Assembly: GCF_009720675.1 (NCBI RefSeq)
Contig: NZ_WNJO01000008.1
Span: 1 to 64,000, forward strand
Reading direction: 5' to 3'
DNA: 64,000 nt
From: Secundilactobacillus folii
GTDB taxonomy: Bacteria > Bacillota > Bacilli > Lactobacillales > Lactobacillaceae
Positions 35,301 to 43,038 of this stretch are shown one piece after another. The stretch's first letter is position 1. The number at the start of each line of letters is the position of its first letter. A model generated the notes under the pieces. That model made no database searches and was not told where the DNA came from. It saw nothing but the letters and a program-made list of their open reading frames with translations. The position numbers were made by a program, and so were the translations under genes.

Positions 35301-36817
35301 CATTAACAGCAGATGAGTTAGCTGGACTTCAAATCGATATTCCGAATTATCGCTTCGACCACTTTGCGACTACTGATGGGACACCGATCACATTGGCGGT
35401 TACCTTTGCAGATGTCGAAAATAATGGCATTCAGGCAGTTTACCGCAGCGGTCTTGTCAATTTACCCGTGAAATACACCAATGTCGACGGTGAATCAATT
35501 GCACCAGATGGGCAATTGGACGGAATTTATAACTCAGTGGTTTCGGGAACTGCATTAATAGCACAGCAAATTGAAATCCCAGGTTATCGGTTTGATCATT
35601 TTACGACGGCGGATGGTTCACTAATCGTCGGTGACGTCACCTATGAAGATTTGCAGACAGGCTTGGTTGCCGTTTACAGAAGCAGTGATGTCACGGTTAC
35701 CATTAAATTTATCGATCAGATCGGTAATCCAATTGCACCGGATATGACTTGGACTGGGAGCGATACAGACGTGGTTAATCAAACTGCATTTAATACCCAA
35801 GCTCAACCAATCAACGGCTATACCTTTAGAGAAGTTAGAAATACGAGTGGCACACAAATTACTATTCCGACGACCTTTGAACAACTGCCGACGACTCTGG
35901 TGTTCTTGTATAGTCGAAATATCGTGTCACCTGGGAATCCAAATACACTACCAATCGGCGGTAATTTCCCTGGTGATGATTCCTCCAATCCAGGGTCACC
36001 AGACACTGGCTCTCCGGATATGGGTTCACCAAGCACCGGTACTCCAGATACGGGATCACCAAGTAATCCTGTAACCTTCCCAACTAATCCTGCGACTAAC
36101 CCGCCAGTAGTAGTTGAAAAGCCCGCACTGATGGGGCAGGTGATTTATGCCCTGAATTCACTTAAATTGTATAACGGCCCGGATTTTGAAACGAGTCAGG
36201 TCCTGACTAGTTACGAGAAGAAACCACGTATCTACCGGCCGCGATTTAAGGTCATCGGTTGGGCGTTGGACACACACCACCAACTTCGTTTTCAAGTTCG
36301 AGATATCAATGAAGAAAGTAGTACGTTTGGCTTAGTTGGATACGTCACGGCTGATCCATTGTTTGTCCGTGGTGCTTACTACCAAAGTGCCCCGGCTAAG
36401 ATCACAGTCATTAATCCGGCGGGCATCAATGCATACTCATCGGTCAATCTGAGGGGTAAGCTCGTCCATTATCGACAGGGAACAGTCTTGCAGGTTAAAC
36501 GCGTCATCATTGGACGCACAGCGACTCGGTTCGTTTTGCAAGACGGCAGTTACGTGACCGCTAATAAAACCTTGGTAAAAATGGGTAGCATTGAGATGCC
36601 ACATTTCGCAGTGAAGACGCAGGCGTTGAACCGTTACGATGATCTGCAACTAACTAAGCCTAACCGGCACTATAAAACGATTGCGCCACAAACCTTCCGC
36701 ATTAAGGGCTGGGATTACTCTGACGGTTACAACTATCACGTTAAATCGCTCAAACGGTATCTGGTGAGTGGCGGCTATATCACAGCATATTCGGTATTAG
36801 TTAAAGCCAAGTTTTAG
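32363..36817 (+). CDS. large secreted adhesin with MucBP-like repeats and DUF5776-type C-terminus
   Basis: 1484 residues. Signal peptide to about residue 40 (STKAHA). A Ser/Thr/Gln/Asn-rich linker (41-240) is followed by a folded N-terminal region (about 250-790) with an LRR-like part (LANLHNLTSVQIVD). Next come four repeats of about 79 residues (795-1108) and a fifth, divergent one (1109-1180) of MucBP type, a Pro/Gly/Ser/Thr/Asp-rich spacer (1185-1255), and two or three DUF5776-type units to the end (GYVTADPLFV, YVTANKTLV). No LPXTG is present, so wall binding through the DUF5776 units is inferred. Mucus or host-surface adhesion is the likely role. GGGGCGAGG binding site. Convergent with a Mga-like regulator. 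Confidence 0.88.
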   Translation: MVKYQRGAKPVKPSHVLIASALFSSSLLFGSLLVSTKAHAENTNLGTSTNVDMTQDVAGIQTSEKVATAGAGSQNSAATQTNSTEQANVSSSADGSASNKSSISDTALTTVSHSTETNAQQLENDQSTPEQVQTPTPNSNSTQNQTTAQSQKTTQPEDQSGTSPNANEVEANSAPETANKQVNSSTDNQLATESGQPIESQDTAANQSTTSSALDDSTIQNAAQFASDPEQIAAVAAQTLAAVETTAPAPLSENVIQKVTLNVPVPADGTNAIKATNAFNISTSTNFSYVNVHPKMTSVSQGKWQGYDYAAAIPDDAIGTDPTTKAAYIDEWMPDTALQYLLYTTDYATQYSSFATFRSNFSKSSLSTLTDFTTLKNLQETDPVSHNATTYWAQLMLYLQTLEGLQYATNLQTINLSDDSDVTQKVYQGATHHGYLWDITALANLHNLTSVQIVDQMVQDASPLKSMSLNNFNLSFNAISDGTGVQVASPSSPMGGLRYQYIPVTPLVLPTGTTSVQIDYNVFGANGQPRVTKPYNGTAYPGDNGYAVIASTADGANVGVNSVVFSNLLKPPAGKMGVLTVYAPFFGYDSDAPNATPDSFEAYVLIPYYFADGYGNVNVNYQFLQADGLQKVIGPTETLANPVGTTYDLNNNTYTNYPMSYLTDRLNGRYIVLDGTGKYSDYVAQNGLANLVPSTGITAAGETNLTVLFADTIPARVAYGYQDGTNLVPISEDSSVDNDINSATLLTSLVKTIPHYSFASINMVDANGNVTPLSSTTLPYLVAGSYLQVVYTADNITIPVSYVGPDGQTIQANGELTGLYNQTVTSKQLQTQQIDIFNYRFDHFATSDGTPITGPVTFAEVEGGLQAVYRSGQVNLPVRYVNVDGESIATDGKLSGDYKTPLTADELTGLQIDIPNYRFDHFAAADGTPITSAATFADVENNGIQAVYRSGQVNLTVKYTTADGQTIAADGQLSGDYKTPLTADELAGLQIDIPNYRFDHFATTDGTPITLAVTFADVENNGIQAVYRSGLVNLPVKYTNVDGESIAPDGQLDGIYNSVVSGTALIAQQIEIPGYRFDHFTTADGSLIVGDVTYEDLQTGLVAVYRSSDVTVTIKFIDQIGNPIAPDMTWTGSDTDVVNQTAFNTQAQPINGYTFREVRNTSGTQITIPTTFEQLPTTLVFLYSRNIVSPGNPNTLPIGGNFPGDDSSNPGSPDTGSPDMGSPSTGTPDTGSPSNPVTFPTNPATNPPVVVEKPALMGQVIYALNSLKLYNGPDFETSQVLTSYEKKPRIYRPRFKVIGWALDTHHQLRFQVRDINEESSTFGLVGYVTADPLFVRGAYYQSAPAKITVINPAGINAYSSVNLRGKLVHYRQGTVLQVKRVIIGRTATRFVLQDGSYVTANKTLVKMGSIEMPHFAVKTQALNRYDDLQLTKPNRHYKTIAPQTFRIKGWDYSDGYNYHVKSLKRYLVSGGYITAYSVLVKAKF
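34741..35920 (+). repeat. tandem MucBP-like repeats within the adhesin gene
   Basis: Units start near 34741, 34979, 35216, 35454 and 35686, about 237 bases each. The second and third units are nearly identical in DNA (for example around 35041-35125 and 35278-35362), differing by scattered single bases; the fifth is diverged. This points to recent unequal exchange and a copy number that may vary between strains. Confidence 0.85.
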
Positions 36818-36846
36818 CGTTATCTGAGGTTATCACTATCAAAAAT

Positions 36847-36887
36847 AACCCCTGGCAGGTCATCGTAAATGATGCCTACCAGGGGTT
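36847..36887. terminator. bidirectional terminator between the adhesin and regulator genes
   Basis: AACCCCTGGCAGG (36847-36859) and CCTACCAGGGGTT (36875-36887) with further TCAT/ATGA pairing inside, flanked by A- and T-runs. It serves the convergent genes. Confidence 0.85.
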
Positions 36888-36926
36888 TTGCTGATACTTT
36901 TATTAAATAATTTAGAATTGGCGTGG

Positions 36927-38384
36927 CTAGTTCTTGTTACACCGATGTCTGCGCTGCCGTATTTTAAGAATTAAATCAGCAATTTTCGCCCAATCAGTTG
37001 CCGTCGGTGGATTCGCCCAAATGACCTGTGGTAGTTTAATCTGTCGTGTGTAAAGGTCCGAGACATAAATATCAGTCTGGGATGTTAACCGGTTATCAAC
37101 GGTTAATTGGGTACTATTAAAAGTCTTGAGCGAATCGATAACATAGTCGGTGTAAAGTGCACCCTGAGAGAAATCAACGCAAATATGAATCGGTTTTTCA
37201 TTGAACGCTTGCGAAACCGAGTCAATCAGTGCAAACATGTAACTAAAATACAGGTTAGTTTTTGTTAATTCATTAAGTTCAATAACGCCATTCTTTTGTA
37301 AATCAGCGATCATTTGTGTCACTGTGCGATTAAATATCGGGTAAAGTTCAGCTAAAAATTTGGTTTTTCGTGAATCCGAGAAGGTTGGCCATTCAATGAA
37401 GAAGGTGACAAGCCTCAAGTGAATGGCCTGCAAGCGTGGTTTTAACTGAGTCATATCAACTGTAAATTGCTGATCTTCATTGACTTTTAAATGTCTGATA
37501 AACTGATCGGACAATTTGCCGATAGTTGGGAAATTATTCGCCGTTTTGACCATCTCAGCTTGACCGCAAAATCCCTGCGAGACTAAGAATAAGTAGAAGT
37601 AGTTAAATTCGGTATCACTGAATTCTTTCTTATCAGGTAAAATCGGTTTCAGTTGTGCCAGCAAACGTTGCCGGTTTGGTGAATCCGTAACTGCTGTAAT
37701 CAGTCCCGCTGGCAACGCGTTACCATTGTTCATGCGTAGAAGCCAAATACGGGTGAAAGTAGCGAGCTTTGTGATTTCTGTCGGGCGCAAACCATTTTTC
37801 ACGTGTGACTGAACCGCGTCAATAATGCTATTGACCTGGTCAGTCAATTCGTTAAAGGGTTGTTCACCCGTGCTATACATTGCATTATAGAATTGAAATA
37901 AACGGAGCCGGGTTATAAATTCAGCCTCATTAGGTTTCATATTTACCGGAAGGAAATGATTCTGGGTGAGGGCGCCATCGAGCTGATCCAAAGTGCGGTA
38001 AAACACCGAAGTACTCATATAGTTGGCGTCGATGTACTGCCGTTTTGTGAACTGATTGTCGTAGAAAAAGTGAAATTTAAAACCGGTATAGAGTGGTGCC
38101 CGGTGTAAATACAGGAGGGCGACTTTTTGCAGCACATAATCGTTCAGATTCTGTGCGTGCCAAGTCAGTTCTTCCGTTTCGACAATTTTAGACTTGTGTT
38201 GACCACTAACTTGTAATAGGTCTGCATTGATCAGTTCATAATGCTTATGTAGTTGGTAATTTGTAAAGTGGTTGGTCTTAGCAATTTGTCGCTTACTGAT
38301 CACGTGGTCATCCCGGTGATTGAACGCTGTAAGAATATGGTAATTGATGGCGTCATTTTTTGTGAATAAGTAGCTATAGTCCAT
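36927..38384 (-). CDS. Mga-like transcriptional regulator
   Basis: 485 residues. The N-terminal third carries helix-turn-helix-like segments (SKRQIAKTNHFTNYQLHKHYELIN), the centre is all-helical and PRD-like, and the C-terminal 80 residues (HICVDFSQGALYTDYVIDSL, then TQTDIYVSD) resemble the EIIB-like end of Mga/AtxA virulence regulators. The length matches Mga (about 500-530). Such proteins control surface-protein genes in response to sugar status via PTS phosphorylation; the neighbouring adhesin is the natural target. Start at 38384, with GGGGGGATC upstream; a longer frame to 38465 has no binding site. Confidence 0.7.
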   Translation of the reverse strand: MDYSYLFTKNDAINYHILTAFNHRDDHVISKRQIAKTNHFTNYQLHKHYELINADLLQVSGQHKSKIVETEELTWHAQNLNDYVLQKVALLYLHRAPLYTGFKFHFFYDNQFTKRQYIDANYMSTSVFYRTLDQLDGALTQNHFLPVNMKPNEAEFITRLRLFQFYNAMYSTGEQPFNELTDQVNSIIDAVQSHVKNGLRPTEITKLATFTRIWLLRMNNGNALPAGLITAVTDSPNRQRLLAQLKPILPDKKEFSDTEFNYFYLFLVSQGFCGQAEMVKTANNFPTIGKLSDQFIRHLKVNEDQQFTVDMTQLKPRLQAIHLRLVTFFIEWPTFSDSRKTKFLAELYPIFNRTVTQMIADLQKNGVIELNELTKTNLYFSYMFALIDSVSQAFNEKPIHICVDFSQGALYTDYVIDSLKTFNSTQLTVDNRLTSQTDIYVSDLYTRQIKLPQVIWANPPTATDWAKIADLILKIRQRRHRCNKN

Positions 38385-38712
38385 GTTGTTAGATCCCCCC
38401 ACAAGTCTTACTAGTCGATTATAACTGAATTTCAAAGAAAATTGGTTGAAAACCAGAAATCTCAAGGCTTTTGGGTGTGTCGTTTTTTTGCCGTGGGCTT
38501 AAAATCGGGGGAAAAATCACTCTCTAGAGACCCCTTTAGAAAGGGATATAACACTGCTATCACGAGATTAATAAGAGCTGTCAGCTTTTGAAAATTATTT
38601 TTTCCGGAATATTTAACGTTAGTGGAAAAATAAGACAAACTTAAACTATTGAAACAAAAAATAAACTTTATATAATTTAAGTAATTATTTTACTAGTGGA
38701 GGTTTCCTCAAA

Positions 38713-39231
38713 TTGCCCGGAATTAACCATCCTAAACAACATTCATCAAGATTAATTGATTTGACTGGCAAACGATTTGGCCGGTTGGTCGTGATCAAGA
38801 AGGCGCCGTCTTCAGCTAAAAACGGCAACGCTCGCTGGCTGTGTCGATGTGACTGTGGTAATCAAATCATTGTTGATAGCCAGAGTTTGAGACGCAAATC
38901 GACTCGAAGCTGCGGCTGTTTAAGACGAGAAATCAACCATCAACGAATGTTGAACAATAAAGTGTTTGATAAATATCAGGGTAACGCAAGCTCACTGAAG
39001 GATGGGCACGGCGTATTTTACTCTTCAATTCGGAAAACCAAACGCAACCATACCGGGGTGATTGGCGTTTCTTACGATTCCCATTACCATCGTTACGTTG
39101 CACGATTACGGTTTCATGGTAAGTACGTCTTGAATAAAACCTCAAATAATTTAGAGGAAGCCATTCAGATGCGATTGGCAGCCGAGCAAAAGTATTTTAA
39201 ACGCCAAGTTCAACAAGTTCATTTTAATTAA
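38713..39231 (+). CDS. AP2-like DNA-binding protein with zinc-ribbon-like N-terminus
   Basis: 172 residues, very basic. The N-terminal half has DLTGKRFGRLVVI followed by WLCRCDCGNQI and STRSCGCLRRE, a cysteine array (CxCxC...CxC) typical of phage and mobile-element HNH/AP2 proteins. The C-terminal half, HTGVIGVSYDSHYHRYVARLRFHGKYV...EEAIQMRLAAE, is an AP2/ERF-like domain. TTG start with GGAGG nine bases upstream. The family is common in prophages and ICEs as regulators or homing-type proteins, so it may be of mobile origin, though no phage genes adjoin it here. Confidence 0.8.
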   Translation: MPGINHPKQHSSRLIDLTGKRFGRLVVIKKAPSSAKNGNARWLCRCDCGNQIIVDSQSLRRKSTRSCGCLRREINHQRMLNNKVFDKYQGNASSLKDGHGVFYSSIRKTKRNHTGVIGVSYDSHYHRYVARLRFHGKYVLNKTSNNLEEAIQMRLAAEQKYFKRQVQQVHFN

Positions 39232-39277
39232 GAATTGTTATTAACCCTTTTTGGGATTTGAATTTTTAGCTTGACAG

Positions 39278-39320
39278 CCGGGTAAGTTCGGGAACTTTAC
39301 GAACTTATCCGGTTTTATTT
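39278..39320 (+). terminator. strong Rho-independent terminator
   Basis: CCGGGTAAGTTCG (39278-39290) with CGAACTTATCCGG (39300-39312), one G-U pair, then TTTTATTT. Confidence 0.9.
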
Positions 39321-39429
39321 GTGTTCAATATTTAATGTGGTTTTTTGAGTGGCGTTGGAATTTACTGGTGCGAAAACGAGCTTTGTTTCGATTCCACTTC
39401 CGCTAAATTATTTGGCCTTGAATCTCTAC

Positions 39430-40413
39430 TTATCTTCTAATTAATTGAACAGAAAGACGGCGAACTTTTGCCTGCCGCGTGGGGTCTTCGATGCGTTTAA
39501 CTAACGCCTCTACCGCGTCGTGCCCGATTTTTTCAGTGGGTTGCTTAACGGAAATCACCGGCTGTTTAAAATAGTTAAACCAGGCGGTATTATCAAAGGT
39601 CGCAACTTTAATATCAGTTCGGTTCAATAGCTTTAATTCATCCAAAACAACTTTTAGCAACGAAACATCGGCGGCAAAAATGGCATCACACTTTTGATCG
39701 ATTAGCAATTTTCGCACGTAAGGCATTGCCTTAACTTGCTGAACGTCACTAATATAGAGCAAGTGGTTATCAACCGGAATTTGATACTCTGCTAGCGCTT
39801 GTTTGTAGCCTGTTACCCGCTCTGGACCAGAAGTTCGCACCCCACTAGCAATCATGCCAATTTTTGAGCTACCTTGACGAATCAATTCTTCAACGGCTAG
39901 TTTTGCGCCAAACTCATTATTGACCAACAGCGTATCAAACTGCGGCCTGTCTGAAGACGGTGCGCGGTCGAAAAAAACGGTTGGGGTGTTACCAAGTAAT
40001 TTCTGATAATCCATCGTTTCATCGGTACTGGCAATTATCAGGCCGGCCACGTTATAGTTTCGAAGCATTTTAATGGCGTTTCGCTCCTTAAAAGGGTCTT
40101 CGTCCGAGTTCATGATGAGAACCGTATAATCATTTTGGGTAGCCTGATCCTGAATGGCACGAGTGATATCTTTAAAGTAATCATTGGCGGCGTCTGAAAC
40201 AATCACCCCAATCATTTTAGCTTGCTGGGAACGCATGTTGCGAGCAAACATGCTTGGCCGGTAACCTGAACGGGTAACGATTCGCTGAATCCGTTCCTTA
40301 GTTTGACGACTGATGCCTGGACGATCGTTAAGAGCCCGCGAGACGGTTGCAATGGACACCCCGGCAAGTTTGGCGATTTGCTGGATCGTGAGATGGTCGT
40401 TTTCTTCATTCAT
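39430..40413 (-). CDS. LacI-family transcriptional repressor
   Basis: 327 residues. Helix-turn-helix TIQQIAKLAGVSIATVSRALNDRPGISRQT at the N-terminus with the YRPSMFARNMRS hinge, then a periplasmic-binding-protein-like sugar-sensing domain (IGVIVSDAAND, DTLLVNNEFGA, KVATFDNTAWF). Divergent from the ROK kinase operon, with a LacI-type palindrome between them, so it probably represses that operon until a sugar or sugar phosphate binds. It may also repress itself. Confidence 0.92.
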   Translation of the reverse strand: MNEENDHLTIQQIAKLAGVSIATVSRALNDRPGISRQTKERIQRIVTRSGYRPSMFARNMRSQQAKMIGVIVSDAANDYFKDITRAIQDQATQNDYTVLIMNSDEDPFKERNAIKMLRNYNVAGLIIASTDETMDYQKLLGNTPTVFFDRAPSSDRPQFDTLLVNNEFGAKLAVEELIRQGSSKIGMIASGVRTSGPERVTGYKQALAEYQIPVDNHLLYISDVQQVKAMPYVRKLLIDQKCDAIFAADVSLLKVVLDELKLLNRTDIKVATFDNTAWFNYFKQPVISVKQPTEKIGHDAVEALVKRIEDPTRQAKVRRLSVQLIRR

Positions 40414-40544
40414 AATTAATCTGACCTTCTTTCATGCAATGAATATTTTGGTTGCTACTTACTCGCTTTTAACGCGATTAAATTAACTTTCAAGTCCTAT
40501 TCCATTCTTATTTTAAATCAAATCTTGTGAAGATGGTAAAATTT

Positions 40545-40558
40545 CGGAAACGTTTACG
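40545..40558 (+). promoter_or_regulatory. LacI-type operator between repressor and operon
   Basis: CGGAAACGTTTACG centred on the palindrome AAACGTTT (40548-40555). The CG-centred half-sites are typical for GalR/LacI regulators. It differs from the cre consensus at three fixed positions, so the local repressor is the more likely binder. Confidence 0.6.
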
Positions 40559-40640
40559 TAGCTTACGAACGGTGTCGTCATAAGCAAAGCTGTATTTTCT
40601 GAAAAAAGAAGGTTTGTGAAATGGTATTCAATTTTCGATT

Positions 40641-40684
40641 TTGAGGGTTGCATCATGATAATCTATTACTTGAAAACGATTACA
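40641..40684 (+). promoter_or_regulatory. ROK kinase operon promoter with perfect cre site
   Basis: TGAAAACGATTACA (40671-40684) matches the CcpA consensus TGWAANCGNTNWCA at every fixed position. It lies just after a plausible promoter TTGAGG (40641-40646), 17 bases, TATTAC (40664-40669), so CcpA binding would block transcription in the presence of glucose. Confidence 0.8.
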
Positions 40685-40712
40685 GCAAATACTTTGAAGA
40701 GTGGTGAAAAAC

Positions 40713-41588
40713 ATGCTATTAGGAAGCATTGAGGCTGGTGGGACGAAGTTTGTCTGCGCGGTTGGTAATGAAGATTATCGCGTTCAGCGTAAGATTCAAT
40801 ATCCAACCACTAACCCCAAGGATACGGTTCAGCAGGCAATTGACTTTTTTAAGCAATTTCCAGATTTAAAAGCTATCTCAATTGCTTCGTTTGGACCAAT
40901 TGAAATCCGGAAGCACGCCAAGTACTACGGATACATTACTGATACACCCAAGCCAGGTTGGGCGCAGTTTAATTTCTTAGGAATGTTGAAGGACGCTTTT
41001 GATCTGCCAATCTATTGGACGACTGACGTTAACGGTTCAGCTTACGGTGAATACGTGATGTCGACACTGTTCAACGAAAAGATCGATGCCTTGACCTACT
41101 ATACAATTGGCACGGGTGTCGGTGCTGGGACGGTTGTTGACGGTAAATTCATTGGCACACTGGGCCATCCCGAAATGGGGCACGTCAGGTTGAAACGCCA
41201 TCCGGACGATTTGGACTTTAAAGGTATCTGTCCATATCATGGTGACTGCCTAGAAGGGTTGGTTTCTGGGCCAACCTTTGAAGCCCGGACCGGTAAGAAG
41301 GGTAAGGATGTCCCGTTGACCGATCATGTTTGGGATATCATGGCCTATTACGTTGGTCAGGCTGCCCTGCAAACAACGCTGGCAATTCGACCGCAAAAGA
41401 TTGTTTTTGGTGGCGGGGTCGTCAGTGAGGCCTTCTTGAAAAAGGTTCGCCAACAATTTGATCAACTGATGAACGGTTATCAAAACGTTGGTAAACTAGA
41501 AGATTACATCACTATGCCACTGGCAAAGAATAATGGTTCAGCTACGATTGGCAATTTTGCATTAGCCTATCGCGAATCTAATAAATAA
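40713..41588 (+). CDS. ROK-family sugar kinase (fructokinase type)
   Basis: 291 residues. Phosphorylates a hexose, most likely fructose or mannose, with ATP. GSIEAGGTKFVCAVG ATP-loop, SFGPIEI, VNGSAYGEY, the catalytic region YYTIGTGVGAGTV and the ROK zinc site in HPEMGHVRLKRH...CPYHGDCLEGL, as in B. subtilis YdhR/GmuE-type fructokinases. Start at ATG 40713, with GAGTGGTG upstream; GTG starts at 40701 and 40704 have poorer spacing. First of four genes under the LacI/cre promoter; the neighbouring dehydrogenase suggests a polyol that is oxidised to fructose and then phosphorylated. Confidence 0.9.
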   Translation: MLLGSIEAGGTKFVCAVGNEDYRVQRKIQYPTTNPKDTVQQAIDFFKQFPDLKAISIASFGPIEIRKHAKYYGYITDTPKPGWAQFNFLGMLKDAFDLPIYWTTDVNGSAYGEYVMSTLFNEKIDALTYYTIGTGVGAGTVVDGKFIGTLGHPEMGHVRLKRHPDDLDFKGICPYHGDCLEGLVSGPTFEARTGKKGKDVPLTDHVWDIMAYYVGQAALQTTLAIRPQKIVFGGGVVSEAFLKKVRQQFDQLMNGYQNVGKLEDYITMPLAKNNGSATIGNFALAYRESNK

Positions 41589-41607
41589 TTAAGAGGAGTT
41601 TTTAAAT

Positions 41608-42606
41608 ATGAAGAGTTTAGTATTAACTGCAACAAAACACATGGAAATCCAAGACGCTGAAAAGCCAACCCCTAAAGCTGACGAGATCCTAGTCAACACT
41701 AAGTATGCCGGCATCTGTGGTACTGACCACGCTTTATATAACGGCTTGCCTGGTTCGGCTAACGCCGTGCCACCAATCGTGTTAGGCCACGAAAACTCAG
41801 GTATCGTGGCGGCTGTTGGTGCCGACGTTGAAGGTTTCAAGGAAGGCGACCGTGTCACTGTTGACCCTAATATCTACTGTGGTAAGTGCTTCTATTGCCG
41901 CACGGGTCGTCCAGAGCTTTGTGACAACCTGTCAGCCGTTGGTGTGACTCGTAATGGTGGTCTGGAAAACTATTTCACTGCCCCAGCAAAAGTCGTTTAC
42001 CATTTGCCTGACAACGTTTCATTGAAAGCTGGCGCCACTACTGAACCAATTTCATGCGCTGTTCATGGTGTTCAACTACTAAAGTTGACGCCGTATCAAA
42101 AGGCATTAGTAATCGGTGATGGCTTTATGGGCCAGTTATTCGTTCAAATCTTACAAGCCTATGGTGTTCACCAAGTTGACTTAGCTGGAATCGTTGATTC
42201 AAAGCTGAAGTTAAACAAGGACAAGTTTGGTGTCACTAACATCTTCAACACGACCCGTGATGAGTTACCTTCAGGCTATGATGTTGTGATCGAAGCCGTT
42301 GGTTTGCCATCGACTCAAGAACAAGCCATTGAAGCAACTCGTAAGGGTGCTCAAGTTTTGATGTTTGGTGTCGGTAAACCAGATCAACACTTCTCAATGA
42401 ACACCTACGAAGTTTATCAAAAGCAACTGACCATCCAAGGTTCATTTATCAATCCGAATGCTTTTGAAGACTCGATCGCACTGCTTGAAAGCGGCAAAGT
42501 CAACGTTGAACCATTGATTAGCCACGAACTCGATTTGTCACAAGTTGCTGACGTACTCGAAGGTAAGGTCAAGGATGTTTCGAAGGCGGTTGTCAAGGTC
42601 GATTAA
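41608..42606 (+). CDS. zinc-dependent alcohol dehydrogenase (polyol dehydrogenase-like)
   Basis: 332-residue MDR-family enzyme. Catalytic zinc ligands in ICGTDH and GHENSG, structural zinc site of four Cys (CGKCFYCRTGRPELC), Rossmann segment VIGDGFMGQLFVQIL. Oxidises a polyol such as sorbitol, arabitol or mannitol, or reduces the matching ketose, using NAD(H). AAGAGGAG binding site 20 bases after the kinase. Sequence cannot fix the substrate; context favours a polyol feeding the fructokinase. Confidence 0.88.
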   Translation: MKSLVLTATKHMEIQDAEKPTPKADEILVNTKYAGICGTDHALYNGLPGSANAVPPIVLGHENSGIVAAVGADVEGFKEGDRVTVDPNIYCGKCFYCRTGRPELCDNLSAVGVTRNGGLENYFTAPAKVVYHLPDNVSLKAGATTEPISCAVHGVQLLKLTPYQKALVIGDGFMGQLFVQILQAYGVHQVDLAGIVDSKLKLNKDKFGVTNIFNTTRDELPSGYDVVIEAVGLPSTQEQAIEATRKGAQVLMFGVGKPDQHFSMNTYEVYQKQLTIQGSFINPNAFEDSIALLESGKVNVEPLISHELDLSQVADVLEGKVKDVSKAVVKVD

Positions 42607-42619
42607 GGAGTGAAACAGC

Positions 42620-43015
42620 ATGAAATTAACTGATTATGTAGATGGTATTCAACACGTGGGGATTCCAGCCGTTGATCTGGATGAAACAATGGCTTTTTAC
42701 CAGAAATTAGGTTTTGATGTTGCAGGCCTGTTCCACAATGGTGAAAACCGCTGTGCGTTCATGCACCTGGGTAACTTGATTATCGAAACTTGGGAGGGTG
42801 ACCCAACTGCTAAAGTGGACGGCGCAATCAACCATATCTCGTTAAATACAACCGATATTGAATCCGCCTTTAAGGCGGTTAAAGAACTTGGCGTTAAGAT
42901 GTTGGATGATGAGATCCAATCCATTCCAACGTTTTGGAGTCACGGTATTCGGTTCTTCAATATTCAGGGACCGAACCACGAAAAGATTGAATTTTGTGAG
43001 AAGTTGACGGCATAG
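42620..43015 (+). CDS. VOC-superfamily protein (glyoxalase/dioxygenase fold)
   Basis: 131 residues, two beta-alpha-beta-beta-beta modules: HVGIPAVDLDETMAFYQKLGF and INHISLNTTDIESAFKAVKELG. Candidate metal ligands are His near 12, Glu in IIETWE, His in INHISL and Glu in HEKIEFCE, so a lyase, isomerase or epimerase is possible. It lies 13 bases after the dehydrogenase and ahead of a membrane protein in the same operon; it may act on an intermediate or a by-product of the pathway. Confidence 0.85.
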   Translation: MKLTDYVDGIQHVGIPAVDLDETMAFYQKLGFDVAGLFHNGENRCAFMHLGNLIIETWEGDPTAKVDGAINHISLNTTDIESAFKAVKELGVKMLDDEIQSIPTFWSHGIRFFNIQGPNHEKIEFCEKLTA

Positions 43016-43038
43016 TGAAGAAGGAGTCTGAAGAAAAA

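Noticed and set aside
40545-40558. Second cre site upstream of the ROK operon
   Set aside because: Three mismatches to the fixed cre positions; the palindrome fits the adjacent LacI repressor better.
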